Source of the DNA: Spizellomyces punctatus DAOM BR117
Taxonomy: Eukaryota > Chytridiomycota > Chytridiomycetes > Spizellomycetales > Spizellomycetaceae
Direction: 5' to 3'
NCBI RefSeq assembly: GCF_000182565.1
Contig: NW_015971543.1
Location: 1,334,808-1,374,662 of the forward strand
DNA: 39,855 nucleotides
Shown here: positions 39,583-39,855 of the stretch, piece by piece
Layout: each line of letters opens with the position of its first letter
Position numbering within the stretch: position 1 is the first letter of the stretch
Notes under the pieces: model-generated
Databases searched by the model: none
What the model was told of the DNA's origin: nothing
Seen by the model: only the letters and a program-made list of their open reading frames with translations
Translations under genes and position numbers: made by a program

Positions 39583-39855
39583 GCAACAACCCTTTTTTTA
39601 CACAATCACAATGCGTTTAAAAAAAAGAAATGGGAGAAAACTGCGAAACAAAAGATGACAAACAAGAGTGTGACGTCCAACCAACAACCCAACATCGGAC
39701 AGTTTCTCTTTGAGCCCTCCTCCTCCTCCTTCCCTTCCCTTGCAATGTCCACTTTTGCCCCCCCAAAAGACTCGAGTAATTTTCACAGGTACTAATGAAA
39801 AGCCCGAGCTCTGTCTTTTTCTTTTTTTTGATCACGTCCCCCCCATCATGTCCAT
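39583..39855. other. Upstream flank of the Pcl cyclin gene
   Basis: Contains a purine-rich/pyrimidine-rich asymmetric tract (CTCCTCCTCCTCCTTCCC at 39716-39734) and poly-A/poly-T runs; probably promoter and leader of the minus-strand cyclin. No ORF of note. Confidence 0.45.

Overview
The window is nuclear DNA of a filamentous or zoosporic fungus. All the recognisable protein genes are eukaryotic and are interrupted by many short GT..AG introns, mostly about 50-80 bp. One gene is a complete fungal chitin synthase, another is a Pho80/Pcl-type cyclin, and the tRNA genes have internal pol III boxes. Retention of a Ral-GAP beta-type protein and a transmembrane kelch protein fits an early-diverging lineage better than a yeast, but that placement is inference. 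The species cannot be told from the sequence alone.

Layout. 2-1359 (+): 3' part of the DNA primase small subunit gene, cut by the window edge. 1416-2635: compact element with ~255 bp inverted arms enclosing a GIY-YIG-like nuclease ORF. 2633-6111: nested repeats, including a degraded repeat gene split by an LTR-like insertion with a 4-bp target duplication, plus a tRNA-Thr(UGU). 6198-9590 (+): chitin synthase, six coding exons. 9591-16258: gene-poor repeat island. It holds a second copy of the degraded repeat gene, a hairpin-rich satellite, three unrelated tandem or inverted repeats, a remnant that looks like part of a RhoGAP domain, and a second tRNA-Thr whose first ~20 nt are amplified in tandem directly upstream. 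16702-22640 (+): Ral GTPase-activating protein beta homologue, about 23 exons. 23019-25759 (+): Ser-rich, basic, coiled-coil protein. 25971-27531 (-): cyclin-like protein. 28835-30365 (-): hormone-sensitive-lipase-family hydrolase. 30959-33077 (-): SMYD-type SET/MYND protein. 34284-36549 (+): signal-peptide/kelch/transmembrane protein. 37319-37822: two adjacent copies of a dispersed repeat also present at 12 and 13.8 kb. 38045-39582 (-): Pcl-type cyclin.

The single-copy genes form no cluster or operon; they are ordinary housekeeping, signalling and wall genes. The accessory biology is in 1.4-5.7 kb and 9.9-15.6 kb, where several element families sit inside or beside each other. The strongest candidates for something undescribed are the GIY-YIG inverted-repeat element, whose stop codon ends exactly where its right arm begins, and the tRNA-Thr 5'-end amplification that multiplies the pol III A box. 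All exon borders were read by eye from splice sites, reading frame and family similarity recalled from general knowledge; no alignment or search was run.
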